Numbered from the stretch's first letter, positions 33,306 to 42,292 are shown. The stretch is DNA of 64,000 nucleotides from Oribacterium sp. C9 (GCF_002007235.1 NZ_MUHW01000023.1:1-64000), one strand, 5' to 3'. The notes: generated by a model from the sequence alone, not told the origin. Translations and numbers: made by a program.

Positions 33306-34358
33306 TTACTTCTGAGCAGCCTGAATCTTCTCGCAAAGAGCGTATGTATCAGGCTCATCCTTCTGAAGCTTCTCATAGATAGGCTTTACTGCCTCCTGGA
33401 ATGCAGGGATGTCAACATCCTCAACGAATGTAACGCCCTTGCCCTTAACATCATTGATAACCTGATCCTCAAACTCCTTCCATGCCTGCTTGTAGTTTGA
33501 TGACATCTCAGCTGCAGTCTCGTTGATGATCTGCTTCTGGTTGTCGCTCATCTCATCCCAAACCTTCTGAGAGATAACAACGATATCAGGAATCATGGTG
33601 TGAATATCATAGCTGTAAACCTTTGCAACGTCAGCGTGATCACGAAGAGCAGTAACATTGTTCTCAGCACCATCGATAACGCCCTGCTGGATAGCTGTGT
33701 AAATGTCTCCGTATCCCATAGCTGTTGCTGAACCGCCAAGTGCGTTCATCATATCGATAGCCATCTGTGAATCCATGGTACGGATCTTAAGTCCCTTAAG
33801 ATCTTCAGGCTTTCTGATCTCTCTGTCCTTTGTGTAGAAAGAACGTGCACCGGAATCGAGCCATGTGAAACCGCGGAATCCCTGATCAGCTGTTGCATCA
33901 TATACTTCCTTCATAAGGTCCTGATTCTCAAGTACCTTGAAGTATGACTCCTTGTCATTGAAAAGATATGGAACTGAAAATGCTGTATAAGCCTTTGAGA
34001 AGTTTCCGAGTGTAGCTGCTGAAACCTTAGCCATATCGAGCGCGCCGCCCTGGATCTGTGAGATCATATCTGTCTCTGAACCGAGAACACCGTTAGGAAC
34101 TACCTCGATGTTGATGGTTCCGTTTGACTTCTCCTTAACTGTCTCAGCCCAACCCTTAAGTGCTATATTTACTGCATGATCCTCAGCCATGTTGTGACCG
34201 AGCTTCATGTTGAATGTCTTCTCTCCTGAAGCCTCACCACCTGCTGCAGCCTGTGTTGCTGTTGTCTGTGATGCATTTGATCCTCCGCATCCTGTAAGTG
34301 CCATGCTTACTGTCATAAGGATCGCTCCTGCCAATGCAACAATTCTGTTCTTTTTCAT
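33306..34358 (-). CDS. TRAP transporter substrate-binding lipoprotein DctP (locus 1)
   Basis: This is a 350-residue lipoprotein. The ATG at 34358 follows GGAGGG and starts a lipoprotein signal MKKNRIVALAG...ALTGCGGS (Cys about residue 23). The binding domain has the DctP features: KLGHNMAEDHAVN near the start, the conserved Arg in DSGARSFYTKDREIR that contacts the carboxylate of the ligand, and IQQGVIDGAENN. A carboxylated ligand is therefore likely; with GH31 genes in the same locus, a sugar acid or acidic oligosaccharide is the best guess. Confidence 0.94.
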   Translation of the reverse strand: MKKNRIVALAGAILMTVSMALTGCGGSNASQTTATQAAAGGEASGEKTFNMKLGHNMAEDHAVNIALKGWAETVKEKSNGTINIEVVPNGVLGSETDMISQIQGGALDMAKVSAATLGNFSKAYTAFSVPYLFNDKESYFKVLENQDLMKEVYDATADQGFRGFTWLDSGARSFYTKDREIRKPEDLKGLKIRTMDSQMAIDMMNALGGSATAMGYGDIYTAIQQGVIDGAENNVTALRDHADVAKVYSYDIHTMIPDIVVISQKVWDEMSDNQKQIINETAAEMSSNYKQAWKEFEDQVINDVKGKGVTFVEDVDIPAFQEAVKPIYEKLQKDEPDTYALCEKIQAAQK

Positions 34359-34449
34359 CGTACCCTCCATTTTTTTCAGCCGGCTTTTCGCATAACGCTC
34401 TGCCGACATAACATTCCGGGGCTTTGATCCCCGTAACCTCTTATGAATT

Positions 34450-35016
34450 TTATTTTTTCCCGTCACGGATCATATCGATCAGATCCCGTAGATTCATGCT
34501 GAGCATGTTTCTGCTTTGTTTCCATTCTTTGCCAGTTTTTTCAGAAAGAAAATCCACGAATCTCTGCTGCTTATCCTGAGCCCAGACACCTCTCGGTATC
34601 ATGACTGCATTCTGACGGCTTTCGAAAAGATAGAAACATCTTTTATCAACAAGCATACGGTCTATCTTATCATATGGAAGTGATCTTCCTGTCTGATCGA
34701 TAAGAACCGATTCACCTGTGAACTGATATCGTACCCTGCTCGTCTGTCCCCTCCTTGCCTGAATGAGCTGTTCAGCTCTCATCCTGCTTGGGAAATCGGT
34801 GCTGACCATAAACCAGCAGCCTATGAGCATAAGTGCGCCTCTCAGTGTAGTGAGCTTCACAAAGAAAAGTGCTGTAATAAGAAGAAGCAATCCAAGCCCT
34901 GCCCTGAAAAGGATCTTCAGACGTTCATAACTGTAATACTCAGCCTGAAACATCCATCTGATAGCATCATCGTTGAACACGGTCTCTGCTTCAAAATATA
35001 CAGCGGATTTTTTCAT
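34450..35016 (-). CDS. YcxB-like membrane protein (locus 1)
   Basis: This is a 188-residue protein. The ATG at 35016 follows a GA-rich ribosome site; the longer frame starts in the intergenic region. It has two membrane segments (about residues 47-85; LFRAGLGLLLLITALFFV and GALMLIGCWFMV) and a C-terminal domain of YcxB type (VRYQFTGESVLIDQTGRSLPYDKIDRMLV; RCFYLFESRQNAVMIPR). The function of the family is unknown. It lies 91 bp upstream of dctP on the same strand. A second YcxB-like gene sits beside the other TRAP operon of this window at 52023. Confidence 0.75.
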   Translation of the reverse strand: MKKSAVYFEAETVFNDDAIRWMFQAEYYSYERLKILFRAGLGLLLLITALFFVKLTTLRGALMLIGCWFMVSTDFPSRMRAEQLIQARRGQTSRVRYQFTGESVLIDQTGRSLPYDKIDRMLVDKRCFYLFESRQNAVMIPRGVWAQDKQQRFVDFLSEKTGKEWKQSRNMLSMNLRDLIDMIRDGKK

Positions 35017-35294
35017 CCTCTTCTCTCCCTTCGTGAATATGCTGTGCTTTTTGACATTTCCAAACTTTTCATTTGTTGATGTTTGCCACAATTCTAGCAT
35101 TTATCAGAATAATCCGTATATTTCTATGTGACCTGTATATTGCAAAATGTGATATAGACTGTTATTATTTTCACCAGAATTGCAAAGAGTGAAATCATTC
35201 CCCGACGCTCACATATGAATATGTTTTTTACTATCAGGATCCATCTTTTCATGAAGGTCCATAGCTATTACAGACCACTCACAGGGAGGCTGAC

Positions 35295-36197
35295 ATGCCA
35301 TTACATCACAGAGTAAATCATATTACTGATTCGCATCTGACACAGAGAGAAGCCACGCAAAAGCTGCCTCTTCCCATCATCATAACCTGGTACACTAACC
35401 GTACAAATGTACAGTCTGTGGTTCACTCCCATCCATATTACGAACTGATACTTCCGCTTTACGGAGGAGTTATGTATTCCGTCAACGGAAGCCTTATCCA
35501 TCTGAACGAGGGCGAGCTCATAATCCTTCCTGCGGATATATACCACTATGGAAAATATGATATTTCAACAGATGTATCCGACCGACTTCTCGCACAGATC
35601 GATCAGACTTTCTGGGACAATGTTTCCGGCGAACAGCCTTTTCATGAACTTTGTAAGCTTCAGACTCCTATTGTCTTCAATTCCTCCGACGTGGCTGCGT
35701 GGGAGATCCGTTCGTTTTTTGAGCAGATGGATCTGAACAGAAATATCAAAGATCCAGCTAGTCAGCTCATGCTGTGCACCAATATGCTCCGCACGCTTTT
35801 CATATATATGACTGAAAGCCTCCACAACCAGAGTTCGACCGAGCTTGCCAGAAATCAACTTGTTGAAAAGGCGGTATCCTATATACAGGAGCATTTTACC
35901 GATCCGGAACTTACAGTTTATGACATCGCAGAGTACACCTTTTCCAGCAGAGAACATCTTTCCAGACTGTTCAAACGCTACACCATGGAAAGCATACATT
36001 CCTACATCACAGAGTTACGTATGCAGCATTTCCATAAGCTTCTACGTGAGGGTAAAAGCATCATGGATTCCTGCAACTACAGCGGTTTCTCAGACTACTC
36101 GAGCTTTACAAGAAGCTTTAAAAAGATTCATAACATGAGTCCGACTCAGTATCTGAAATCCCTCGAGAATCTGGATTCACGAAGCTTTGACCCATAA
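35295..36197 (+). CDS. AraC-family regulator with cupin sensor domain
   Basis: This 300-residue regulator has an N-terminal cupin (HSHPYYELILPLYGGVMYS; LNEGELIILPADIYHYG) that binds a sugar-type effector. The C-terminal AraC domain has two helix-turn-helix units (LTVYDIAEYTFSSREHLSRL and IMDSCNYSGFSDYSSFTRSF, then NMSPTQYLKS). GGGAGG lies five bases before the ATG. It is divergent from the YcxB-TRAP genes, so it most likely activates the locus when the imported sugar is present. Confidence 0.93.
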   Translation: MPLHHRVNHITDSHLTQREATQKLPLPIIITWYTNRTNVQSVVHSHPYYELILPLYGGVMYSVNGSLIHLNEGELIILPADIYHYGKYDISTDVSDRLLAQIDQTFWDNVSGEQPFHELCKLQTPIVFNSSDVAAWEIRSFFEQMDLNRNIKDPASQLMLCTNMLRTLFIYMTESLHNQSSTELARNQLVEKAVSYIQEHFTDPELTVYDIAEYTFSSREHLSRLFKRYTMESIHSYITELRMQHFHKLLREGKSIMDSCNYSGFSDYSSFTRSFKKIHNMSPTQYLKSLENLDSRSFDP

Positions 36198-36295
36198 AAC
36201 AGTCTCTTGAATTTGCAAAGGAATGGCAGTGATCAAAATACGATGTTTCTAAAGTCGCGCTTTGACCATCTGCCTTAATTTGTTTAGTAAAAATA

Positions 36296-36358
36296 AAAAA
36301 GTGCGGGAATCAGAGGTAATGAGATAACTTCAACTTACTCTCTGAAAACCGCACTTTT
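36296..36358. terminator. bidirectional terminator between araC-type gene and cstA
   Basis: An outer stem AAAAGTGCGG / CCGCACTTTT and an inner CAGAG / CTCTG lie between convergent genes. Confidence 0.85.
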
Positions 36359-36380
36359 AGTTTAGTTCTTTTTTGACATA

Positions 36381-38108
36381 TTACGCTGCTGAACTGGCTT
36401 TCTCAGCTGTCTCTGCCTTTGTCGCAAGAAGCTTTTTTATACAGGTTACAGCTACAAGTACACCAAGCACGATGAGGAACGCAGCTACTATAAGCTGTAA
36501 TCCGTTTACGAGGAATGTTCCTGTTCCGGAAGAAAGAGCCTTCACATTTCCGATGATGTTCAGAATGATGGCTGAGAATGTTACTGTAAGCATTATCACC
36601 ATAGGAACATAAAGCATCTTTCCATTACGTCCTGTAGCCTTCAGGAATACCGCAACACCGATGAGCACGAGAGCCGCAAGCATCTGGTTGGCTGATCCGA
36701 AAAGTGCCCAGACATTGGCATAACCACCGAGACAAAGGAGATATCCGAAGAAGAGAGTGATGGTGGTCGCGAAATACTGGTTGAGGCAAAGCTTCTGCCA
36801 TGCAGGGATCTTTGCCTTGTCTGTTTCGTCGCTCGCAAAAAGCTCCTGGAATGACATCCTTCCGATTCTTGCTACTGAATCAAGTGATGTAAGAGCAAGG
36901 GCTGATACACACATGGTCATAAAAACATTGGCAACGCTGTTAGGCACTCCAAAGGTAGAAAGGAATCCAGCAACACCCTGTGAGAAGATCTGGAATGGTG
37001 TGAGGTCTGCAGGAACTGCACCGTTTACTGCAACTGCGCCGCAAACGAGAAGTGAGCATACACCGAGAAGTGTCTCAACTACCATTGCACCATATCCTAC
37101 AAAGAGCATGTCCTTTTCATTCTTAACAGTCTTTGAAGATGTTCCTGAGGATACCAGACTATGGAAACCTGAAACTGCACCACAGGCGATGGTAACGAAC
37201 AGTGTCGGGAAAATGTAGCTCTGAGAACCGTTTGCTGCAGTGAGTACGAATCCGTTGAAGGCATTAAGCTTCATCTCAGGATGCGCTACCACAAGTCCGA
37301 GAACCGCTCCGACGATCATTCCGAGAAGCATGAATGTTGTGAGGTAATCTCTAGGCTGCATGAGAAGCCACATAGGCATAACTGATGCGGCAAAAAGATA
37401 TGCCATGATCACATAATTCCACTGTGGAGCTGTAAGATACATCGGCATAGCCATTCCCACTGCGAACATGACTACGAGAAGACCGATCGCAACTGCAACT
37501 CTTACACCTTCCTTCATGTTCTTGAATCGCTTCTCAACAAGACCGAATGCCATGGCAACGAAGATAAACAGCATCGAAATGGTAGCAGCGGCAGCTCCGT
37601 TAAAATTCCGGGCTGTAGTTCCGTCTGCAGCCTTTGTGAAGCCGTTGAATGTGCTGGATACCATGGATGTGAATGCTGCGATTACCAGCAAAGTGAAAAG
37701 CCAGCAGAACAGTGAGAAGAATCTTCTTCCTGCCTTTCCGATGTACTTTTCGATGACCATACCGATAGACTTTCCGTCATTCTTTACGGATGCGTACATA
37801 GCACTGAAATCCTGAACCGCACCGAAGAACACTCCACCGAACAAAAGCCAAAGAAGACATGGCACCCATCCGAAGGCTGCTGCAAGTATAGGTCCCTGAA
37901 CAGGTCCTGCTCCCGCAATCGATGAGAACTGATGAGCAAATACTGTAAGCTTTGAAGACGGTACATAATCTTTTCCATCTTCATACTTTACAGCCGGAGT
38001 GATCGCTTTTTCATCGATACCCCAAGTCTTTGCCAGATATCTTCCGTAAAGGAGATATCCTCCCAGTAATGCTATTCCGGCAATGAGTAAGATAACTAAG
38101 CTATTCAT
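36381..38108 (-). CDS. cstA: CstA-family carbon starvation transporter
   Basis: This is a 575-residue protein with about 16 membrane segments and the CstA signature FAHQFSSIAGAGPVQGPILA near residue 58, plus YASVKNDGKSIGMVIEKYIG and the C-terminal LFGSANQMLAALVL. Members take up pyruvate or peptides; in enterobacteria both activities have been shown for CstA/BtsT. The ATG follows GGGAGGG. It is a single gene with terminators on both sides; the long upstream region carries 17-bp repeats. Confidence 0.93.
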   Translation of the reverse strand: MNSLVILLIAGIALLGGYLLYGRYLAKTWGIDEKAITPAVKYEDGKDYVPSSKLTVFAHQFSSIAGAGPVQGPILAAAFGWVPCLLWLLFGGVFFGAVQDFSAMYASVKNDGKSIGMVIEKYIGKAGRRFFSLFCWLFTLLVIAAFTSMVSSTFNGFTKAADGTTARNFNGAAAATISMLFIFVAMAFGLVEKRFKNMKEGVRVAVAIGLLVVMFAVGMAMPMYLTAPQWNYVIMAYLFAASVMPMWLLMQPRDYLTTFMLLGMIVGAVLGLVVAHPEMKLNAFNGFVLTAANGSQSYIFPTLFVTIACGAVSGFHSLVSSGTSSKTVKNEKDMLFVGYGAMVVETLLGVCSLLVCGAVAVNGAVPADLTPFQIFSQGVAGFLSTFGVPNSVANVFMTMCVSALALTSLDSVARIGRMSFQELFASDETDKAKIPAWQKLCLNQYFATTITLFFGYLLCLGGYANVWALFGSANQMLAALVLIGVAVFLKATGRNGKMLYVPMVIMLTVTFSAIILNIIGNVKALSSGTGTFLVNGLQLIVAAFLIVLGVLVAVTCIKKLLATKAETAEKASSAA

Positions 38109-38222
38109 CTTTTTAGTCCCTCCCTATAAAGACGCTTTGATATTACCTATAGATTAACTCAAATGCCCTAAGCTATAAAATGCAGTTATGTTATTTGAGA
38201 TATTATTTTACATCATAATGAT

Positions 38223-38330
38223 GTGAGTTATTTTACGGAGGCAGGGTTTCCACTTTCAATAGTTGAGTGATTTTACGGTTATTTTCACTTTTCCGTACAA
38301 TCGCTCAACATTGACGTAAATCGACTCAAC
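38223..38330. repeat. repeat cluster A: GTTGAGTGATTTTACGG-type motifs
   Basis: Two forward copies (38223-38238, 38262-38278) are followed by two inverted copies (38293-38309, 38314-38330). The motif is GTTGAGTGATTTTACGG with small changes. Forward copies first and inverted copies second make the cluster a large inverted repeat. It lies between cstA and the secreted repeat protein. Confidence 0.8.
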
Positions 38331-38619
38331 ATTTTTATTTCACGTAAGAACCCGCGCCTTCTTCCGGTGGCTCTGAGGTCCCATTGATTTAATCTGTGTT
38401 TCCTTAGTTATTCCGGTTCAACAATCCGTTTCAAAAAAATTTCCCTGAAATTTATATATTTCAGTCTCATTACAGCTTCATGTCATATATTAAACGCGTT
38501 GATGCAAGAGCTTTTCACTAATAGCGAAAACTCAATTGCATGCACTGCATCATAATACAACATAGTACTTTACACTCATAACCTTTTTGACAAATTTAAA
38601 AAATGAGAGGTGAATCAAA

Positions 38620-39195
38620 ATGAAGAAATCATCTGGAAATTCAATGAAAAAAACAGCGGCTGTCATCGGTATCTGCACACTTTTGGGTGTAGCTTCCATC
38701 GGAGCTATATCATCTTTTGCAGACAACACTTCTACCACAGAATCCGGTCAGCCGCCTATGAATAACGGAATGTACATGGGTAAGATAACAGCTATCGGAA
38801 GCGGATCTGTAACTATCGAGACTATGGGTGGCGGAAGGCATATGGGAAAAGGCGGAGAAGGCATGAAGCCTGCTGATGGAACTCTCCCTACAAATGCTTC
38901 AGGTGAGCTGGAAACTCCTCCTGCTCTTCCTGCCAATGCTTCCGGAGAAACAGAAACTCCTCCTACTCCACCTACAAACGCCTCAGGCGAGCTTGAGACT
39001 CCTCCTGCAGATGGTGCAAACGGCGGACAGATGGGCGGTACAACAACTATGACCTTCACTGTAGACAGTACTCTGATAAGCAGTTTTTCAGTAGGTGATA
39101 TGATCGAGATCACTTCTTATGACGGAGCAACAGCCACAGCTGTCACAGCTGCCCAAAAACCGGCAGATATGACCACAAGCGCATCAGCTTCATAA
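38620..39195 (+). CDS. secreted protein with 14-residue tandem repeats
   Basis: This is a 191-residue protein. The signal peptide covers about residues 1-35 (KKTAAVIGICTLLGVASIGA, cleavage after SSFA). Next comes a DUF5666-like strand pair (GKITAIGSGSVTIETMG), a tandem array of three 14-residue repeats with core NASGE(L/T)ETPP encoded by three 42-bp units (38890-39015), and a C-terminal piece (TMTFTVDSTLISSFSVGDMIEI) that completes the small barrel around the repeats. GAGAGGTG lies before the ATG. The repeats may be a wall-spanning linker. No anchor motif is seen. It is a single gene with its own terminator. Confidence 0.75.
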   Translation: MKKSSGNSMKKTAAVIGICTLLGVASIGAISSFADNTSTTESGQPPMNNGMYMGKITAIGSGSVTIETMGGGRHMGKGGEGMKPADGTLPTNASGELETPPALPANASGETETPPTPPTNASGELETPPADGANGGQMGGTTTMTFTVDSTLISSFSVGDMIEITSYDGATATAVTAAQKPADMTTSASAS

Positions 39196-39234
39196 TTATA
39201 TAGTCTCAATTATAAAAAGAACCACAGGTTATAT

Positions 39235-39270
39235 AAAAGCGGTAGAAGTGATGACACTCTACCGCTTTTT
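39235..39270 (+). terminator. terminator of the secreted repeat protein gene
   Basis: AAAAGCGGTAGA / TCTACCGCTTTT stem with a T-run. Confidence 0.88.
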
Positions 39271-39302
39271 ATGATTGATCATCCTTTTTATTTATAGGAT
39301 AC

Positions 39303-39420
39303 AAAAAAATCCGCAAAGCCTTTCAAACGGGGAGGAGAAAAAGCTTTACGGATTTAGTGTACCGTGCACTGCCATTGGATTGGTCACAGCGCGTTTGCAA
39401 AAACTATATCTTGTATCCAT
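39303..39420 (-). ncRNA. candidate small RNA with CUCCUCCCC loop
   Basis: On the minus strand an extended -10 box TGCTATAAT (39427-39435) is followed about 115 nt later by a strong terminator: AAATCCGTAAAGC (39343-39355) pairs with GCTTTGCGGATTT (39307-39319), then TTTT. The single imperfect position is a G-U pair on this strand but a C-A mismatch on the other, which supports minus-strand transcription. The 23-nt terminator loop contains CTCCTCCCC, complementary to Shine-Dalgarno sequences. No ORF with a ribosome site lies inside, so a regulatory RNA of about 118 nt is the best reading. Confidence 0.6.
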
Positions 39421-39426
39421 GTTTGC

Positions 39427-39435
39427 ATTATAGCA
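39427..39435 (-). promoter_or_regulatory. extended -10 promoter of the candidate small RNA
   Basis: TGCTATAAT on the minus strand is a perfect extended -10 element. No good -35 hexamer is visible. Confidence 0.55.
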
Positions 39436-39794
39436 CAATACATAGCATATATCACTACAATTTAAGCGATTTTATATTCTTTTTATAGATCGTTTATATT
39501 TGAATTTTTATCTGTATACACACACGTTTTTTCACGTTTTTCAGCACTTTGTTTTATAAATATCACAAACTTCCTTAGTAATAAATTCATCAAAATTTTA
39601 TGCCATCTTTCTTATATTTTCACTTAATTTTTCGTCTCAAAATGGTCTCATTTCCTTTACAGGATCCCCCCATTCCATGTTATAATTAGCTCAGATATAA
39701 ACTCTGATTCGTGATTTTTATTTTTCATGTTTTAAAAATATAAAAGTTCGAGCGGGAGATCATCATTCCATTCGAACTTTTGGAAAGGAGCGGT
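39436..39794. other. AT-rich intergenic region before the metalloprotease-like gene
   Basis: There is no gene. It holds the upstream part of the small-RNA promoter and presumably the promoter of the gene at 39795. A weak inverted repeat (AAAAGTTCGA at about 39742 and TCGAACTTTT at 39771) lies just before the ribosome site and could be a regulatory hairpin. Confidence 0.4.
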
Positions 39795-40337
39795 ATGGCT
39801 GTTAACCCCATCGGAGCTGTCGGTTCGGAATCATCTGACAGTAATCCATATGAAAGATTTTTTAAAGCCTATTACGGTGGTGCCCAGGGTTATCTGAATC
39901 ACAAACAGTTTCAGAACGGATACGGGCAAAATAACCAGAATTCCATAGGAAGAGATTCCGATGCTGTAAAGACCGGTCGGGTAAGCTCTCCTTCCGAATG
40001 CAAAACCTGTAAACAACGTAAATATCAGGACGGATCCAACGAAATGGATGTTTCGTTCAAATCACCTTCCCATATTTCTGTCAGCGAAGCTCCTTCAAAG
40101 GTCAGAGCACACGAACAGGAGCATGTAAACAACGCTTACCAGAAGGCTGAAGAGCGTGGCGGTAAGGTCTTACAGGCCTCTGTAAGCATGAAGACCGCTG
40201 TATGTCCTGAATGCGGAACCACCTATGTTGCAGGAGGCGAGACTTCTACCAAGATAGTTTATCCGGCTGAGAAGACTACATCTCAGAGCCTTGCAGAAGA
40301 TACCGGTCTCGGAAAGGTTTTTGATTCAACTGCATAG
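39795..40337 (+). CDS. putative zinc metalloprotease-like protein (HExxH)
   Basis: This protein has 180 residues. The ATG at 39795 follows GGAAAGGAG. It has Cys pairs in ECKTCKQRKYQDGS and VCPECGTTYV, and between them VRAHEQEHVNNAY, a HExxH zinc-protease motif. The combination of CxxC, the VRAHEQEHV motif and a later GGETSTKI matches proteins annotated as putative metalloproteases (SprA-related / CJM1_0395-like) from memory. It has no signal peptide; the N-terminal 60 residues are Asn/Gln/Ser-rich and disordered. It is monocistronic with its own terminator. Confidence 0.7.
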   Translation: MAVNPIGAVGSESSDSNPYERFFKAYYGGAQGYLNHKQFQNGYGQNNQNSIGRDSDAVKTGRVSSPSECKTCKQRKYQDGSNEMDVSFKSPSHISVSEAPSKVRAHEQEHVNNAYQKAEERGGKVLQASVSMKTAVCPECGTTYVAGGETSTKIVYPAEKTTSQSLAEDTGLGKVFDSTA

Positions 40338-40436
40338 CAGTTTCATTTTATCAACACTTTTTATATTCATACCTGTGAATTATTTAGTAACTGCATCTGA
40401 TACAAAGCAGATGCCTCTTCATTTGATAAATTGCCT

Positions 40437-40478
40437 AAAGACTCATCCTGTGTTATACAGGATGAGTCTTTTATTTGT
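40437..40478 (+). terminator. terminator of the metalloprotease-like gene
   Basis: AAGACTCATCCTG / CAGGATGAGTCTT stem with a 7-base loop and a T-run. Confidence 0.88.
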
Positions 40479-40499
40479 AATTTTTTTGTACGGCGAAAA

Positions 40500-40750
40500 G
40501 TTGAGTGATTTTACGGAATGTGCAATTCAAAGTTGAGTAATTTTACGAAATCTACGCTTTATAAAAGGTGAGTGATTTTACGGATACCGCCTGAACACGC
40601 AGCTATTTTTACCAAAATTTCAATTTTCGGTCTCAAATTTCACGCTAATTTACGCATCATTTCTCAATACGCCGTAAATCCACTCAACTTTACCGCATTT
40701 CTACTCAACTTTAAAATGCAAATATTTGTTCTATCGTAAAATCACTCAAC
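40500..40750. repeat. repeat cluster B: GTTGAGTGATTTTACGG-type motifs
   Basis: Three forward copies (40500-40516, 40532-40547, 40567-40583) are followed by three inverted copies (40671-40688, 40692-40709, 40735-40750). The order, forward then inverted, is the same as in cluster A 2.2 kb away. There is no gene in this segment. Confidence 0.85.
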
Positions 40751-40812
40751 TCTTACATAGATACAACGTATTTTTACTACATTTTCAAATAGCACTATCT
40801 TCAGAAATTTCC

Positions 40813-40856
40813 CATAAAAAAACCTGTCAACGGCTTTGACCATCAACAGGTTTTCT
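40813..40856 (-). terminator. terminator of the hexuronate operon
   Basis: On the minus strand AAAACCTGTTGATGG pairs (with G-U pairs) with CCGTTGACAGGTTTT, then further Ts. It lies about 105 bp after the lyase stop codon. Confidence 0.75.
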
Positions 40857-40960
40857 AAATCCCGATATAATTTCAATGATAAATATCTGTACTTTCTGTG
40901 GGTACCGGAAAATCATGGCAGCCCCCTTCAGAATCTCTCATCCTTACGATCCTATAGGGA

Positions 40961-42268
40961 TCATTGTGGTGTTCTGGCTGATACACTGTAAACCTTGACC
41001 TTTTTAAACATTCTGCTGTTAAAAAAGATCCTGTCTCCTGAATGAGAGTATATAGGATGCGGATGAGCATCCTGCCCGAGCCAGTCGGAATCATGCTTGC
41101 AGAGCGGTACCCAGTTGAGTTTACCACCATCCCAGTCTGGTTCCACCTTGGTGATATATGCTCCGTCCTTCCTATGAGGATCCGGACCGTTGTCAGTAGA
41201 ATTCTCTCTTTCGATGATCTTTTCTCCGGGCATACGATAGTAGCCGTCGCAGGTAAGATTTCCATGATGATCCATCAGGAAATGACCGTAAGCATTGTAC
41301 TCATCAGGAAGTGCGATCTCCCAGAACTTTCTTTCCGGCAGCCCATCCTCATCAGTCCTGGTAAAATCAATGTCGCATCTTCCCACCATTGCAGGGCCAT
41401 GATCGTATCCACCATGATAGATTATGGTCCTTCCATCGTCTGTCCACATCTCATGGCACACCCAATCCTCACGCTTTCTGGCGTATCCTCTGCTGTTACC
41501 GCCTTTATTCTCCCCTTCTAAGCGTACATGGTAGAGCAGATCCTTCTTTCTGTCATAGATATTCACACGCCTGATACCGCAGTCAAATGCCGGCCACTCG
41601 TGATTGAACATTATCACATCTGGATCCTGTGGATTGAACTGAACATGGGTGATCCAGCAAAGAGGCACCATCTTCTCAAATATCAATTCTCCTGTTTCTG
41701 TATCATACACACATAGATAAGAGTTCAGCTTTTCATCCTGCACTCGCTGATCGATATTGTATTTCGGTCGCTTGTCAAGTCCATAACCCTCGGTATCAGG
41801 ATCAAAGTCAAGGATCCTTCCGTCTGTCATAGGCACACATAGTCTCTTGCCGTCCAGACTCACATGGGTAAATGCTGTCATCCTGCCATCGGGAACTCTG
41901 TTCAGCTCCTTGATATTTCCCTCTTTATCAGTACGGCAGATGCGGTCATCCTGAATGTAATATATACGCTCATTCACGTAATCCAGTGAGACGCTGGCTT
42001 TACCCAAACCCTGATTTTCTGTGCCATCAAAGTAAACATAGCTCTTTAATATGCCTTTTTTATTGTCGGTAAGCTTTCTGTCTGTTCCTCTGAACATATC
42101 ATGCATCCAGACATTGGGATGACCATCTCTGTCTGAGATAAGATAGATTCGTTCGTCATCCCTGCTTAGTGAGGAACAGGTAAAGTACAAAAGCTGGGTG
42201 TCGAATTCATCCCCATTTTGATCTCCGCTCACCAAAACTCTTCCGTTCAATGTTTTTTCATTCCCCAT
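40961..42268 (-). CDS. oligogalacturonate lyase-like beta-propeller protein (PL22 type)
   Basis: This is a 435-residue protein of the oligogalacturonate lyase fold. It has successive propeller strands (YLISDRDGHPNVWMHDM; RICRTDKEGNIKEL) and the PL22 hallmark HEMWTDDGRTIIYHGG, whose histidines help bind Mn2+ and act in catalysis; FNHEWPAFDCGIRRV is also typical. The family splits unsaturated oligogalacturonides into 5-keto-4-deoxyuronate inside the cell. There is no signal peptide. As the last gene of the hexuronate operon it would feed monomers to the pathway. Confidence 0.83.
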   Translation of the reverse strand: MGNEKTLNGRVLVSGDQNGDEFDTQLLYFTCSSLSRDDERIYLISDRDGHPNVWMHDMFRGTDRKLTDNKKGILKSYVYFDGTENQGLGKASVSLDYVNERIYYIQDDRICRTDKEGNIKELNRVPDGRMTAFTHVSLDGKRLCVPMTDGRILDFDPDTEGYGLDKRPKYNIDQRVQDEKLNSYLCVYDTETGELIFEKMVPLCWITHVQFNPQDPDVIMFNHEWPAFDCGIRRVNIYDRKKDLLYHVRLEGENKGGNSRGYARKREDWVCHEMWTDDGRTIIYHGGYDHGPAMVGRCDIDFTRTDEDGLPERKFWEIALPDEYNAYGHFLMDHHGNLTCDGYYRMPGEKIIERENSTDNGPDPHRKDGAYITKVEPDWDGGKLNWVPLCKHDSDWLGQDAHPHPIYSHSGDRIFFNSRMFKKVKVYSVSARTPQ

Positions 42269-42292
42269 CTTTATCCCCTAAATTGTGTTTTA

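Noticed and set aside
38223-40750. 17-bp motif clusters considered as a CRISPR or a plasmid iteron array
   Set aside because: Spacing is irregular, orientation changes within each cluster, and there are no cas or replication genes.
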